64,000 nt of DNA, from positions 1,105,100-1,169,099 of the forward strand of contig VZRN01004506.1 of the NCBI GenBank assembly GCA_013397935.1, in the 5' to 3' direction. Every line of letters starts with the position of its first letter. The first letter of the stretch is position 1. The stretch comes from Dasyornis broadbenti (taxonomy: Eukaryota; Chordata; Aves; Passeriformes; Dasyornithidae). Positions 26,441-39,600 of the stretch are shown here, one piece after another. The notes below the pieces were generated by a model that was not told the origin of the DNA, did not search any database, and saw nothing but the letters and a program-made list of their open reading frames with translations. A program made the translations under genes and the position numbers.

Positions 26441-29400
26441 GTCTGACCAGAGCCGGCTTCCCAGCACTCCTCGGTGTGCATATGTTACTCCACAGAGTCT
26501 GACACTTGGGCTTTTGGCTTGTTTTTTTTTCCTGACAGCACACTTATGAAAATGAAAAATCAGGATGACTTGCTAGCGGCTGCCAAAAATGTGGAGAACT
26601 CCTATATAAAGCTGAGCTCCATCAGCAGGACAATACAACCGGACACAAATTCCACTTGCCAAGTTAAGATGTGTGCTTGGAATGAGAGGTCAGGGCCCTG
26701 CGTCATTACTCCATCTAATGCTGTATCATCAACAGTATGATAAATTACTGTCCTCTTCATGGTTGTGCCAGTCCTCTCCCTCTCTAGATCTCAGACCCTT
26801 GGATCACATGTCTTCATCTTTAAGGAAAATACCACCTTTTCCCTCTTTGGATCACTGTGTGCTTTTGGCACTTCTGCTCCTTCTGCATGGGCTGCTTTTT
26901 TTTAAGGAGGGACCATAGTTTGGAAAGTACAGAAATGTGTTCTTTCAGGAATTCAAGACAGAAAATATTTGGCAAGGTTTTTTTGTGAGATATCCTTTGG
27001 AAATATGATAGTTCAAAAGTAAATATTAAGTAATAAATTCAGATTGACGGGAAAGAAGTTCTAGTAATAACCAGTCCTTTCCATATAGGAGTGAAGTTGG
27101 TATCATCTGTCTTTTTAATTGCAAAGCATGAGTTCATATTTGTGTTTCCAGCCCTTCTCTCAACTCTCAGCCCTCACCGCCTGGATTGCAGATGTTCCTG
27201 CTGTGTCCACATCAGGGATGATGGAAAGAGGCAACAAACGACCTACAGAAACTAGCCAACTAAATTATGGAAAATATGCAAACACACATTGTCTTCAACT
27301 CTTCTCCTAAGTACAAAAGAGTTCCTTGTAGCTGTAATGCCTCCCAGAATTTAGGGGCTGGTGTGCTGTGGCTGACCCCTGTCTCCATGTGTCAGAGGGG
27401 GTGGTTTCCAGTGACCTGATACCTGTTTGGTGTCTCCAGGTGGTAACCTCAAGGTGAAGGGCTGTGGGCTCTTCCCCAGCTGCTGCTCTGTCTGGTCTTT
27501 CTGTCAGGGATGCTCCTGTGGGGAAAGAGTGGGGACAACAGGTGACATTTTACTAGGGGGTGGGTAGATACCCCGAAGACAGCTGAAGACTGTGTTTTTG
27601 TTTAGCTTCTTGGAACAGCCTGGTCCTACACCCCAAGTGTTCTTCCTGTGTTCACTGTCAAGCCCCAAATGTGATATTTTGCCTGCATTTACCAAATATA
27701 ATGGTCAAAAAGTTGTACGGATTGTTGCGTCGGGAGGTTGCACGTCATCCTGTGGCTGTGGGCTGCGAAATCCATCACGCACTTACTTCTGTGTTATCAC
27801 TTTAACCCTTAGACCAGAAAACATTCACATTCCGTGGGCTGCCCTGTTGGTGTTTTGGTGTTGTTGCACCTGTTGCTATTGTCTAAGCCAAAAGATGGAG
27901 CTGATGGCAAAAGCAGACGGAAGCCATGGCCATCCTGAGGGAGATGTGGCAGCAGCCAGCTGTGAGATTCCCTCAAGCTTGGATCAGAAACTCTTGCTGG
28001 ATGGCTGGCTGCCTTGTTTTCAAACAGGCTTTTTTTCCCTTGCTGTTCCTTTGTAGTCCTGTTTCATAAAAGAAATCAAAGAGCAGATTACAGTTCTCTG
28101 TTGGGAGAAAGGAAGAGGAGAGCGTTGCCCAGATCTTCTTTAGAGGTTATCTCAGATGGTTTTCAGATGATGGTAGAAGGGGAGTGTGCCAAAAAGTTGA
28201 ATCATACAGTCTCATACCAGAGCCTTGAATTTTCCAGAATACTTTTGTGTCGCGCATAATGCCCACATCTTGGATGCTGAGCTCTGAAATGTTTCCTTGG
28301 TGTTCCTGTGGTGCTTTGATGAGAAAAGGTCTTTTTGAATTACAGGGATTGGTTAGCTGTCTTTTAGAAAAATAAATTCCAAGTGGTCTTTGTTAACCAC
28401 TGAATGATAGGTTTTTGTGGCATAAAATAGAAGTTCACTTAGACTGCACATTTTTGTTCTGAAATCGGCAGGAGGAGGAAATGCTGATATGGGTGTATAC
28501 TTGGGAGGAAGATTTATCAAAGAAGCATACATTCACACACCCTCTCTTTTTTAAAGTTATGGTCAGTAAATGATAGGCTTCCTTCCCTTGTTTTTGACTG
28601 CCAAATAGATTTCTAACGGAATTATTTATATACACTTCCATGTAAAAAGTATAAAGCATCCCTGGGTCAGTCCAAGGGCTCAGCAGCCACTTTAAAGTTG
28701 GAGATTAGGACACTTCAGGCACAGCCTCCAGCCTTTCCCGTCAGCACAATTTCTCTCCAGGAAGGGTAGATGGATAAAGTGAATTTCACATTTTATTGTG
28801 GGTAGTTTGCATATCAGTTTCTTCCTGCTTATTTCAATGTTCATTGTTTGTAATGGGTGCTCCTTGGTGTTGACTGGCTTACCTCTGTAATTTTGACCAT
28901 TTTTACGGCTTTTTGGCTGCTTCTACTTGAATAAGGGTTGTGCTTTCAATGACATTAGGGTTGGTTGTCATTCTCTACTCCCTTGAAGCACAAACAGATC
29001 TCCTGCCTTTTGCATCATCACAGCACCTTGTGAGTTAGGAGTTACTAGTCAGAACTGTGAGTTAGAGTTACTTTTTTAAAAATACAAGCAAATACAGAAA
29101 AATGAATGCTATGCAACCTGCAATCCTAAAATCCTAGATGCTGAGGGAAGTTTTTTCCCCCACACCAAGCAATAAAGTACGTATAGAAAGTTTGTCCTTC
29201 ATTGGTAGGCTTGCTAGACTCACGCTATTTATATTGTTGAACTTGCCAAGACAGTCAGGATGTAGGTTTTCAAGCAAATGAATGTGTGTGTGTGTGCTTG
29301 CACAGCCTTTCTTCATCAGGGACATTCTTCCTGTTTCCTTCTCAGTGTTTCTCCTAAAATTAGTTTCTTTATGACAGTCGACACAATTGGGTACTCCTAG

Positions 29401-32400
29401 ATAAAATATTATGAGTAAAGGAGAAAAAATGTTACTGATCTTAGTCTTCCTGTAGGTCTGAGTGATGCTGGTGGTGATTACTTAGTACCACTTGTTTTAA
29501 TTGGTGGTGTTCAAGTTGTAACAACCAAGGATGTGCTTAACCATCAATGACCAAGCCATCTCCTCAAAGGCTTTATTTGTACCTGGGTTGAGTGAGCGGT
29601 AATTCTGGACAAATGTTTCTTTCCATACACTGTGTTACCAATATTTACGTTTTAATGGACAACCACAGTTAGTTTTCTGCTTACCCTTTGTCTAAAGTTT
29701 CACAATCATTCTTCCCTGCCCACTGCCCCCAAGATGCAGTGGCCCTGCAGGGATGATGTCCTTGGCAAGGGCAGAAATTTGGACTTCTGTGACTGCCACA
29801 GGAATGTGCCACTGTGGCACGGCAGCAGCCTGCAGAGGATGAGGTTTTCGTGAGTGCAGGTCCTTCATACACGCTTCAACTGGCTCTGCATCACCCTGAG
29901 AGGAGATACGTCAAGCCTGTGCAGCAGGGCCAGGAGAACTTCGGGAGTCCCACCTGGATCTGTCATCTCAGAGATCGTGTTGTTTAAAACCCTATCTGTT
30001 TGCAAACTTCAGTACTCTGTTTTAAAATCTCCCCCTTTGTAAAAAAGGAAAGTTCAGAAAAAAGAGTGAAATGGACTGAAACGATGGGCAGAACCCCCAG
30101 GGATCTGTAGGTCAGATCCAGCTGTGCTTTGCTGTGCTGCAGCAGGAGCAGCAGAGGGAGCACAAGCTAACACATCGTTCCTTTACCAAGAGCTGAACTG
30201 TCATCACCGATGACATTTTGCTCAATGGATGAAGATCAAGAATGAAAAAAAACCCCAAGCCTCGTGAATTTGCCATAGGATAGGAGGATAATATCCCCTG
30301 TATTAAATGCAGAGGGATAGCAAATGGAGACGTATCCTATTACGGCTTCTGTTTTAAATTTTATGCTCTCTGTGGAGTTCCAGGTTGCATGATGTCAGTG
30401 CAGTTTCATGCCAGGCTGCAGCTGAGGGAAGATTGATGCTGTGTGGTTTTGGAGGGCTCTGGTGCCGTCCTGCCTCGTGGTGTTCTCCTGATAGACCTGA
30501 AGCATCAGATTAATAATTTTATAAATTGAAAAGGAAAATGATGATGGCAAACAACTGGTGGAGTTGTCTTTGGTGGGTGAGATTAGAGCCAGGAGCTGGT
30601 CAGGTTCTTTCAGCACACAGAAGCCTGGCCTGGCCTCCAGGCAGGATTTAAAGCAGAGCTCCATTTTCATTGAGTTTACAACCATGCACAAGAGATACGT
30701 ATCTTTTCCTTGAAGCCCATTGTGCCCTTTCAAACCTGGGCAATGTGGGCACTCTTCATCCAGGCAGTCCTTGCTATCCTGCCAGGGCTTTCAGAGTGGA
30801 TTGTCATCAGCAATGTCACCAACTTTCATTTGTCACTGTTGTCTTAACCCCTAGGCGTGCAATTTTGTCAGTTGTTTTCCCCATAATCAAAGCTTTGGAC
30901 AGCACTGGATTTCCTCCTGCCAGTGCCCAAAGCAAAGTCCCAAATAAGGTCAAAGAGGAGAGATACATTATTTTTTTTTTTCCCTCTAGGAGTTTTAATA
31001 AACCAAATGCAAGCTTTAGTTTTTTCCTTTCGATTAGAGATTGCCAATAGCAAGTCTTTGCTCTGTTGAATTATTCAGCAGAAGTAAAGGTTACTGAAAC
31101 GTGCACAGATAGATGGCTGGAGACCCAGAGCGAAAACTTCAAAAAGGCCTGACAGCGCTGGGGGCAGGAGCCATTTTTGGTCTCAGAGAGCACAATTGTC
31201 TTTGTGCAGATAAAATAAAAGCACTAGTGTGCTTTGACAACTTCACCCTTTGCACCTTGCTGTTTTATTGAGCAGTCTGCTTTGTTTCTGAGGCCGCTGC
31301 TGACTGTACACTGGAGATAGGCACGGGCTGCTAGGAGTCAGCAGGTTATCTGAGCAGGTCAGGCAGCCAGGGCATTGTTTTCCAGGAACACTTGTCCAAC
31401 ACGCAGTTGCATAATGCTCAGAAGTTGGATGCACAGATGGTAGCCTTTACAGTATTCATTCCTTGTTAAATTAATTACCAGCTCCACAGATTTTTAATGT
31501 ATATTTTGCTTGAAAGATGCTTTTAAATATCTTCTGGAAGTGACTGTTTATTAATCAGTATTGATTTTCGTGTTTCGGAGAAGCTTCCATGGTGAATCTT
31601 ATTCATAAGTTCTCCCATGAGTCTCCACAAGGATCAGCTGGGCTCTGAGCATGTAAGCTGCTCTTCCCAAACTCATGTAGAGTTTTCTGTGGTCTGCTGC
31701 TGCCCAGGAGCCCATCTCCCATGGCCATGAGGAGGGAATTAGTCAAAGGAATAGCATCAGGCTTAAAGACCACCGTGACATCCAGGCTGATCCCCGGCTT
31801 TCACAGGATACAGATCTCCTCGGCTTCTTAAAATGTGGCCCAGAGACATCTCATCTTTGCTAAAAGTCTATTTAACACCAGCACAAGTCGGAAAACCTTG
31901 CCTGGTTTTATTCATGTCGGTTGTTTTCCTTATGGGCAGCCTCATAATAGGTTAGAACAAGGTGAGATCCAGTTACAGACTCATTTGTGTGAAGAATCTA
32001 CTTATAAAAACATCGAAGGTCTAGTGCAAGACCTCTGACGTTAAATCTCTGCTACAAAACGTGGTCACCTGTTGTAGTCTGTGTTTTTATATGACTCCCT
32101 TTCAGTTACCAGAAGCAGGAAACCAGAGATCAGAAGCCACAAATTGATATTGCCATGTCCTTTGCTGTTGCCAGCCATTGGTAGAAAGGTGACTTTACCC
32201 AGTGTTGGTACTTTACCCATAATACTCTTAAACACAGTAGTTTTAAGGAAAACCTCCAGCAGCTGATACTGGAGAGGTAGATTTTATTTTTTCCCTTTAT
32301 AATGATCTTGGCTGTATGAATATAATTTATCATGACTTGGTTTACCTTCAGCCAGCTGTTTTTTATTGAAGAGCTGATCTGATTTCACCAACAGGAAAGC

Positions 32401-33520
32401 TCAGAAGTGAGAGAAGTAGCACCCAAAGAGCAAAATTCTAGCATCATCTGTAAACTTCCAGCACTGGCTGGTTTTGCTTCTAACCTTTCCTGTTTGTTTA
32501 ATATAAGAGTTGGAGATTAATCTGTAGCCTTTTTGTGTGAGTGAGCTGTCAAGGTAGTGCTCTTCATATGTGCTTCTGTCTTACCAATATCCTGTGTGGG
32601 GAGAGAAAAATGGACATTTGCAATAGAAAACCATTGTAATATACTGACTTAAGTTATTTTTCTGAGGTAGACAGCACAAAAAGCATTATATGAGCATACC
32701 CACCTGTGCAGATGTAAAAAGAAAAATTAAAAAATCAGAGCTTTGGGACTGGATTTACACAGACGTTTTTGCAATTGAAAGACCTCTCTGTAAATAACGA
32801 GGCAACGACAGTTGGGTTTGTCACTTCTCATTTCTTTTCATTTTTCTTTTTCTGCCCTGAGGAACAGAGTTTGGCCTCTAGGGCTCTGCTCATGGGCAGT
32901 GTCTGGGAATGTCCCTCCTGATGCTCCTTACTGGTGTTAAGTGCTGGTAGCGTGGTCTCTCTGTCAAGGGATGCAGGGGACCTATCACAAGAAACAGCAA
33001 AGAGCTGAACAGTTGTGCACCTGGCAGATCCATTTGTTCATTTCCTTAGATCCAGGGAGAGTTTACTTCGCCCTAATCCAGTGTTCAGTTAGTAAATTCT
33101 GCTGAGGCATTGATCCTGTTTCCAAAATCATTCTCCTGGGCCTTGAGGGAAATCAAGATGAACGTAGGACTACTTGATCTATCAGAGCTGTACTTGAAAC
33201 AGCACATGCTGTGCTGATTTAAAGGAAAAAAAGTGATATGAGAAGCTAGAAACTCCTCTTTTCTCCAGAAGAGCTGGAAAGAGGTGGTTCTCTACACAAG
33301 TGATGGAGCTGCACAGTAGAGCTCCCCGCCAAAAAGCATTGTGTGTGCTGGAAGTCGAGATGGGTTCAAGGGAATGTTGGACAATGTATAGAAACCACAT
33401 CCTACTCAAGAAACCTTTGAATTGAAAATGGTTGGGAGCTGGGAAGTGTAGGAGGATTTATTCTTACGTGTGTCCAGGTGCTTTTATTCTTTCCGTGGTT
33501 TTACACTTGCCTTTTCACTC
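26441..33520. other. Intron block, mostly unique sequence
   Basis: AT-rich with a short (GT)n tract at 29283-29296. Open frames at 27592-28056 and 30670-31050 have no recognisable domain or good coding character. No repeat family was recognised. Confidence 0.5.
29283..29296. repeat. Short (GT)n tract
   Basis: About six GT dinucleotides in a row; a minor microsatellite. Confidence 0.8.
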
Positions 33521-33625
33521 AGAATTACAGAATCATGGGATCATTTCAGTTGAAAGAGACCTCCAAGATCACAGAGTCCAACCATTAACCCAGCACTGCC
33601 ATGTCCAAACAACCCAAACCTCAGC
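33521..33625 (-). mobile_element. CR1 LINE 3'-end fragment of a different subfamily, antisense to FAT4
   Basis: ATTACAGAATCATGGGATCA, TTGAAAGAGACCTCCAAGAT and CACAGAGTCCAACCATTAA are followed by CCCAGCACTGCCATGTCCA. This is the reverse complement of the CR1 3' end variant with the AGCACTGCCA phrase. About 105 bp remain. Confidence 0.9.
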
Positions 33626-36600
33626 AATATGATAAATTTTTACTTAAGACGTTTTTCTCTACATGCTTTTCATAAATTCGTTCACAAATGATAGCTGTAT
33701 GGAATTGAAGTTAGGCTCTTCTTTCTGTGCTGGTGAAGGCCCTGAGCAGGCGAACCTTTGGTCTGACTATGAGCATTCTCATGCTGTTGCATTGCAGTAA
33801 AAGCAATGAAAAAATGGCTTCTGCAGCTCCATCTCTTTATTGGAAAGGAGAATAAATGTTATTTTGGGCTTGGTGCATCAAGGGAGGGATTGCTTAGCCA
33901 CTTGGACAACTTTTTAATGGCAAAGATTGTGATGCTTTGTAAAGACACGTCCAGGGAGTTTGTAAAACCGTTCTTAGCATATATATTTCTCCGCGTGCTT
34001 ACTGAAATGCCTGTCTGGGATACCACAGGTACAGTTGATCCTCTCTTTGGGCATGGGGATGAACCAGCTAGTTGATTTCCAGATTTTTCCAGTCTTACAT
34101 CTTTTGTGTTTGTAATTCAGGGCAGAAGGCCTTGGCATTGCTTTGAGGACTGCTAATCCCAGCAGGGTTGAATAACTCAGACATACTCAAATTTTAGGCC
34201 AAGCCATGGCATAGTACAATTAATACATTGCAATTCAAGCTGCAGTGCCCTAAAATAGGAACAAATTTGTTCCAAGATGGAAAATCAGTTAAGGTGATTG
34301 CAAATGAATTGCTGTCAGTTGTAGGAGGTTTTTTTGTGGTAGGTTACCTTTCTCCCTACTAACAACTGTGAATCCTATAAACCTTCTAGGTAGGTTTGAA
34401 CAAATAAAGACAAGATGTTTTTTCCCCACTTTTCCTCTTTTCCAGTAGATTTAAGAAGAAGCAATGGCTTGCTTCCAACCACTTGTGTTTCTCTAGCAAA
34501 TACTTACCTGGGGTATTCTGGTGGTCTGTTACAGCCCATGCAGCCCAGGGCATTGCATTGTTCTGGCAAGAACAAGGGCTGCCAAAAACAATGGGGAGCT
34601 GAGATTTCAGGTTCATTCCTTATCCACCACTGCTTTCTTGAAGTGCATCCCTTTTTCAGTTAAGAGGATGTGTTTCACAGTCTCAGGAAGGGCAGTGTTT
34701 TTCCGGCCCCTGGGTTCATTTCTGAATCTCTTTTTTCTTGTTTTGGCCATAATTTCTGTTAATAATGAAAGCTTCACGCAAATATTTCTTTTGATTTTAA
34801 TTCAGAGTTCTTCAGCTGCTGCATGTATTTATGAGAAAAATTATTTGCCTTTTACTGCATTGTGGGAGGTACAACAGAAGTTCATCATTTCAAAAACCTG
34901 GGCAGAAGCTGGTTAAGGGGCTGCCTTTCTCAGAGCATCTTCTTCAGTGTAAAAGACACCAAGGGTTGTTAAAATATTCATGCACCACATGTAACACAAG
35001 CGAGGAGGATATATCACCCAAAGAAGTCAAAGTGGGGTTAAAAAAATAAACAAAGCACATTCAGAAGCCATTGTTAAGTAAAGGCTGGCTGAGCCATAGG
35101 TTTTATTCAGGTAGTGTGAAGTTTCTTAAAAAATCTGTGAAGTCTAAAGTGGGAGAGCTTTCATCTTTTGGTGTCTTTTTGGTATAAGAACATTAGACCA
35201 GTGTGTAGATCATAGTGTCAATATTGCTTTTAAAGCACATATTTTGACACTACCTGCAGATGTGTATGCATACATTAGGGAAAAACAGCAAACAGATTTT
35301 AAACTCCTTTTTAAAGAAAAAAGCCCAACCAAACCTGAGCTATTACTTTGTTATTCTTTTTTAAATTGTATTTTGGTGTGTTTCTTTGATTAGAAGTTGG
35401 AGAAGCTATCTTCCATCCTGTCCTCTGTCACCTAAATAGTGTAATAATCTTAGGTAAAGTAATGATTTGTATTTTTGTGAATGTTTTGTCACATGATGAA
35501 ACTGAAGCTTGAAATCCTAATGTCCTTTACAGGTGGCATGCCAAAATAGATGATTAATGTTCTCTGAACTTTACAGATGATAATCTGTCTACCAGAGACA
35601 GATTTCATCAAGAGAGTGAAAGGGGTAATTAGAATGAAGGACAGCCTTGCAGAAAGGGGAGACATTTGTTATTAAGAGCCCTATAAAAATATTTCCTTCT
35701 GTAAACACAGCTGCTGTATGAAATGTTATTTTAAAATATATTGTGAGTGTCATATAAACGTCTAATTGACAGCTGAGATATTGCAGAATGTAATCTGTGT
35801 ATGTGGGTCAGGAGAAGAAAGTGATAATTCGGTGACGAGACTTTTTTGACACAGTAGTCGCAAATCCAAATTTTCTGTCTGCTTTTTGCTTACAGATTTA
35901 GATAATATTTAGCTTTTCTTGTGGGACTTAGGTTGTCCGGGATGTGCCTCCTGCCTGTAACACTGGACTGAGCTCTGTCAAGAGCCTGTGTAAACCCTCT
36001 GATAGTTGTTTGTGGAGGGCAGCAGAGCAGCGTTTCCCTGCTCTTTCCGGGCCAAGCCTGGCACAGCCGCCTTCAGTTGGCCGTGTGTAGATGGCAGCAT
36101 TTACCTACTGTGCTTTCCTCTTCAGAGACTTCAGGTGATGGGGCTGATCAGTTCTCAGTGCTGCAAAAAGTAGCCTTTCAGAAAAGAAAGTTGGCTCTTT
36201 GGCCTGAAAAAGGGCAGTGCTGGGTGTTGGTGGGTCCTGATGAGAAGCAGTGCCTTTGGACCCTGCCCCTGGACCGTCCTTCTGGCAGTGGTGACTTTCC
36301 TTTCCCAGCCATAGCATTCCTGTTTGTTGGGTGTCGTCTGAATCTCACTGTTTTTCACAGTAAAAAGTCTGTATGAGTGCCCTCTAAACTGGTTTTGCCT
36401 ATTTGAGATTTGACTTTTTTTGTTAAATGGCTTCTTCTTCATTATTCAAGTTTAACTTGAGTAAAAAATGTGAGGAATACAGAAATTCTTACATGTCTCT
36501 GTGTAGAATTTTTCTTAGTTATTTAAAATCTTTTTAAGTAATTGTGTGCATAAGAATTACATCCCCCCCTCAAAAATCTCTCTTGCCGTGAAGTCCAGCT

Positions 36601-39600
36601 TTTGAGCAAGTAAGATAAAGTTTTTGGTAAGTAAACACTGCATGGCACAGAATTCGAATGCAGCATGAGGCAGCCTTTTTCGTTTTGCAGCACTCAGAAA
36701 AGTTAAGAATTTTTAAATTTTATTGCTCTTTGCTTTTAACCTAGTCTATCCCCCTACTCTGAATGTGCTTATCATCTGTTAAACTCTGCTTATTATTCCT
36801 CCCACTCCTCACCTTGCACTAAGCAATCCATTGCAGGCAGCTCACAGGCAGCGGCTCGTGTGCTTCGGAGCAGGTGAGTTCCTGGGATGCGTGCAATGCT
36901 GTGAGAAACATTCCAAACTTGTGATCTCGTGGGAAACTTCCCGAAAAGTAACAGATCTCTTTCCTTCTCCCAGTATCCCATAATCCTAAACCACCAGAAA
37001 CAGCATCCCAGTGCTGCCCAGATCCACTTGATCCCCATGTGCTGAAAAATATTTATGTATTTCACCACTGTAAACCTAGTGGTCAGTTAGTTTGTGGAGC
37101 TACCTTGATTATTTCTGCCTTGTGGAACAACACAAGGTTCGATTTTACTTGTGTTTAGTTTTACTCCAGTTCAAACTTTGGCCATGTTGCTAATGCACAC
37201 ACCTGGGGGAACACCTTTTGGCTTTCAGAGTCCAAACTAAGTGTAATAATTGGCATGGTTGCCTGAGAACAAGAAGTTGAATCCATATATTTCCTATCTT
37301 GCTGATTTTGTTTCTTTGATTTAAAGAAAGATTGCAGGAACAGGAATTAATGCAAACTGTGTTGTCTTTCGATAAATACAGTAACATTTATTTTCAGACT
37401 CTAGCTGTAGGAACACCTTTTACTCCAGTAGGCTCAGCTACTGGACAACATTTAGGTCAATGATGAAAAACCATTCAGTATTTGCTAGCAGGGATCACAA
37501 TTCGGTATTCTCCCTTCTTTTGTAAACTCAGATTAAGAATATACTGTACAGACTGCCTCTGGCCCAAGGAGTTTGCAGTGCAAATAAAATCAGAACAGAG
37601 TGCACTGTGGAAAGCAGAAAGGAAATACCTAAGATTGAAAAAAAAAAAGAAAAATCTTCAACTTATTATTGTTGACTCATATTTCTGGCTATTATATTAA
37701 ATATAAAATGAGATGAGAGCAAAAACAATACCTGGAAACTCCATGATGTCCAAGAGTAGGAGAAGTCTCACTATACAGGGTTTTAGTATTATAAGATTTT
37801 TATAAGTCCATGACTTTGCAAGTTCTGTTGCCATAAGGATTGGCAGTGAAGCATAGTAAAGCAATAAAAGGGCAAGGCGTGGAGCCAAATACTTCTGTTT
37901 GTAATTGTGGTGGTGATGTGCAGAGCAGCAGGAAGAGCAAATCAAATGCAGATGGTTTTTGTATGAAGTCTTGACTTTTATTGGTGATAGTGCTCAAGGT
38001 GGTGTTGATACTCCACTATCCCTGAAAAAATGCTTGCGCTGGGAGCCTTTAAAAGGGATGCAGGGAAGGGTCCTGCACGTCGTGGAAGGTGCTGAGCTGC
38101 GGGCTGAAGCTTCACTGTGGTTATCCTGTTTTCTCACTGGGGTCTCTACCAGGTTGGTTTCACCAACCACGGGCAGTCACTGTTCAACTAAACTGCTTCC
38201 TAAACTATTGAGGTATCACAGGGAGAAGGCTGGGGGGAACCTGCACGTTTTCCAGGTGCCTTCAGTGCTCCTGGCAGTGACTTCTCCTGCTTCTTCCTAG
38301 ACTCTTCTCCCTTCCAGCACTGCAGCATTTCCTCCTAGGTGCTAACCTAAGTTGTTTTTATTACTGTGTAAGTCCTTTGGTTTTTAGACAATTTATTGCC
38401 TTTCCCTTTGTGCTTTAAGGCAATTTTAATATAATTTCTCCCTATCTCCATTTTTGAGACTGAATCTCATCTCTTTCAACATCACTCAGTTTGTGGGTCA
38501 CATTCAATGACCGTAGTTATCATCGCTCCTCTTCTCTGAGTGTTTTCCCTTGGTTCCTCACAGTTACTGGATTCCTGCACTGGAATTTGATCCAGTGGCT
38601 GTAGCTCAGGTGAGCCTGTGAACGGCAGAACAGAAGGCGTATTTCCCATGCCATACGCATGGCACTCCTGGTTTATGCCATAGCATGTGGCTCGCCTTTC
38701 CTACATCTGGGGCACATTACTGGCCCGTGTTCAGATGAGAAGACCCCCCTCTAATAGAGAGATGTGACATCTGTGGCTTCTCCCCTGTGGCTCCCTCGCT
38801 GTAGGAAATTAGGTCTGTTGTGTACAGTTGGCCGGTTTTTATCCCCTTGTTCTCTTCTAGGTGTCTGTGAACCCTTTCTTGGGTTGTCCAGGTGGTGTCT
38901 CTTTCTTTCTGTGTTCCTCTAGGAAAAAAGTGTGCACAAAACCGCTTGCTAATGGCTTTGGAATGAGCAGGTAATCTTTCCTCCTTCCCTCCCTCGCTTC
39001 TCCTTCAGGAGTCATCATGACACAGAATGCAATGCTGGGACATAACTGCTTATCAGAAGGGACACATTAAACAGCTCATACCTCCCCTGTCAGGAGGCTG
39101 GGTTGGAAGGTTGCTTGTAAAACATCAAAATATATTGACTGTGCGTCGCCCACAGCGCTGCCTGCCTGCTCAGGAGCGAGACTGAAGCGTGCACAGAGGA
39201 GCAATAAAAATGAGGAGAAGATTGCAGATAGAGAATAAGGCAAATGATCAAAGCCTGTGGGAGTTAGTTAATTTTTCAGTGGTTAGAAGACACACACTTT
39301 CTGAGTTTGCCTACTTAGATACAGAGAGAGACAGGTATTAACAGCAGGGGAATCAAAGAAGCAAGAAAAGGAAATAGGCAGGATTTTGGAAAACTGTACA
39401 TTCCATGGCACCACTACTGCCCCAGTAGCTTGTACAGGAGGGGATGAACTGTGGGTTATGTCGGGAAGGATAACTCAGGTGTCCTGTTCTCTTTTCCCTA
39501 AGGAAGTGTCCGACCCTGCACATGCCACAGTGCTAGCAGGTGACTGCTCTGCCAAGGAAAGTGGTGTTAGGCTCTTCCTAAATAAATCAGATGTGATTCA

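Noticed and set aside
27592..28056. 154-codon plus-strand open frame, cysteine-rich in the middle
   Set aside because: The cysteines come from TGT/TGC-rich intron sequence. There is no signal peptide, conserved spacing, repeat of the pattern or splice context.
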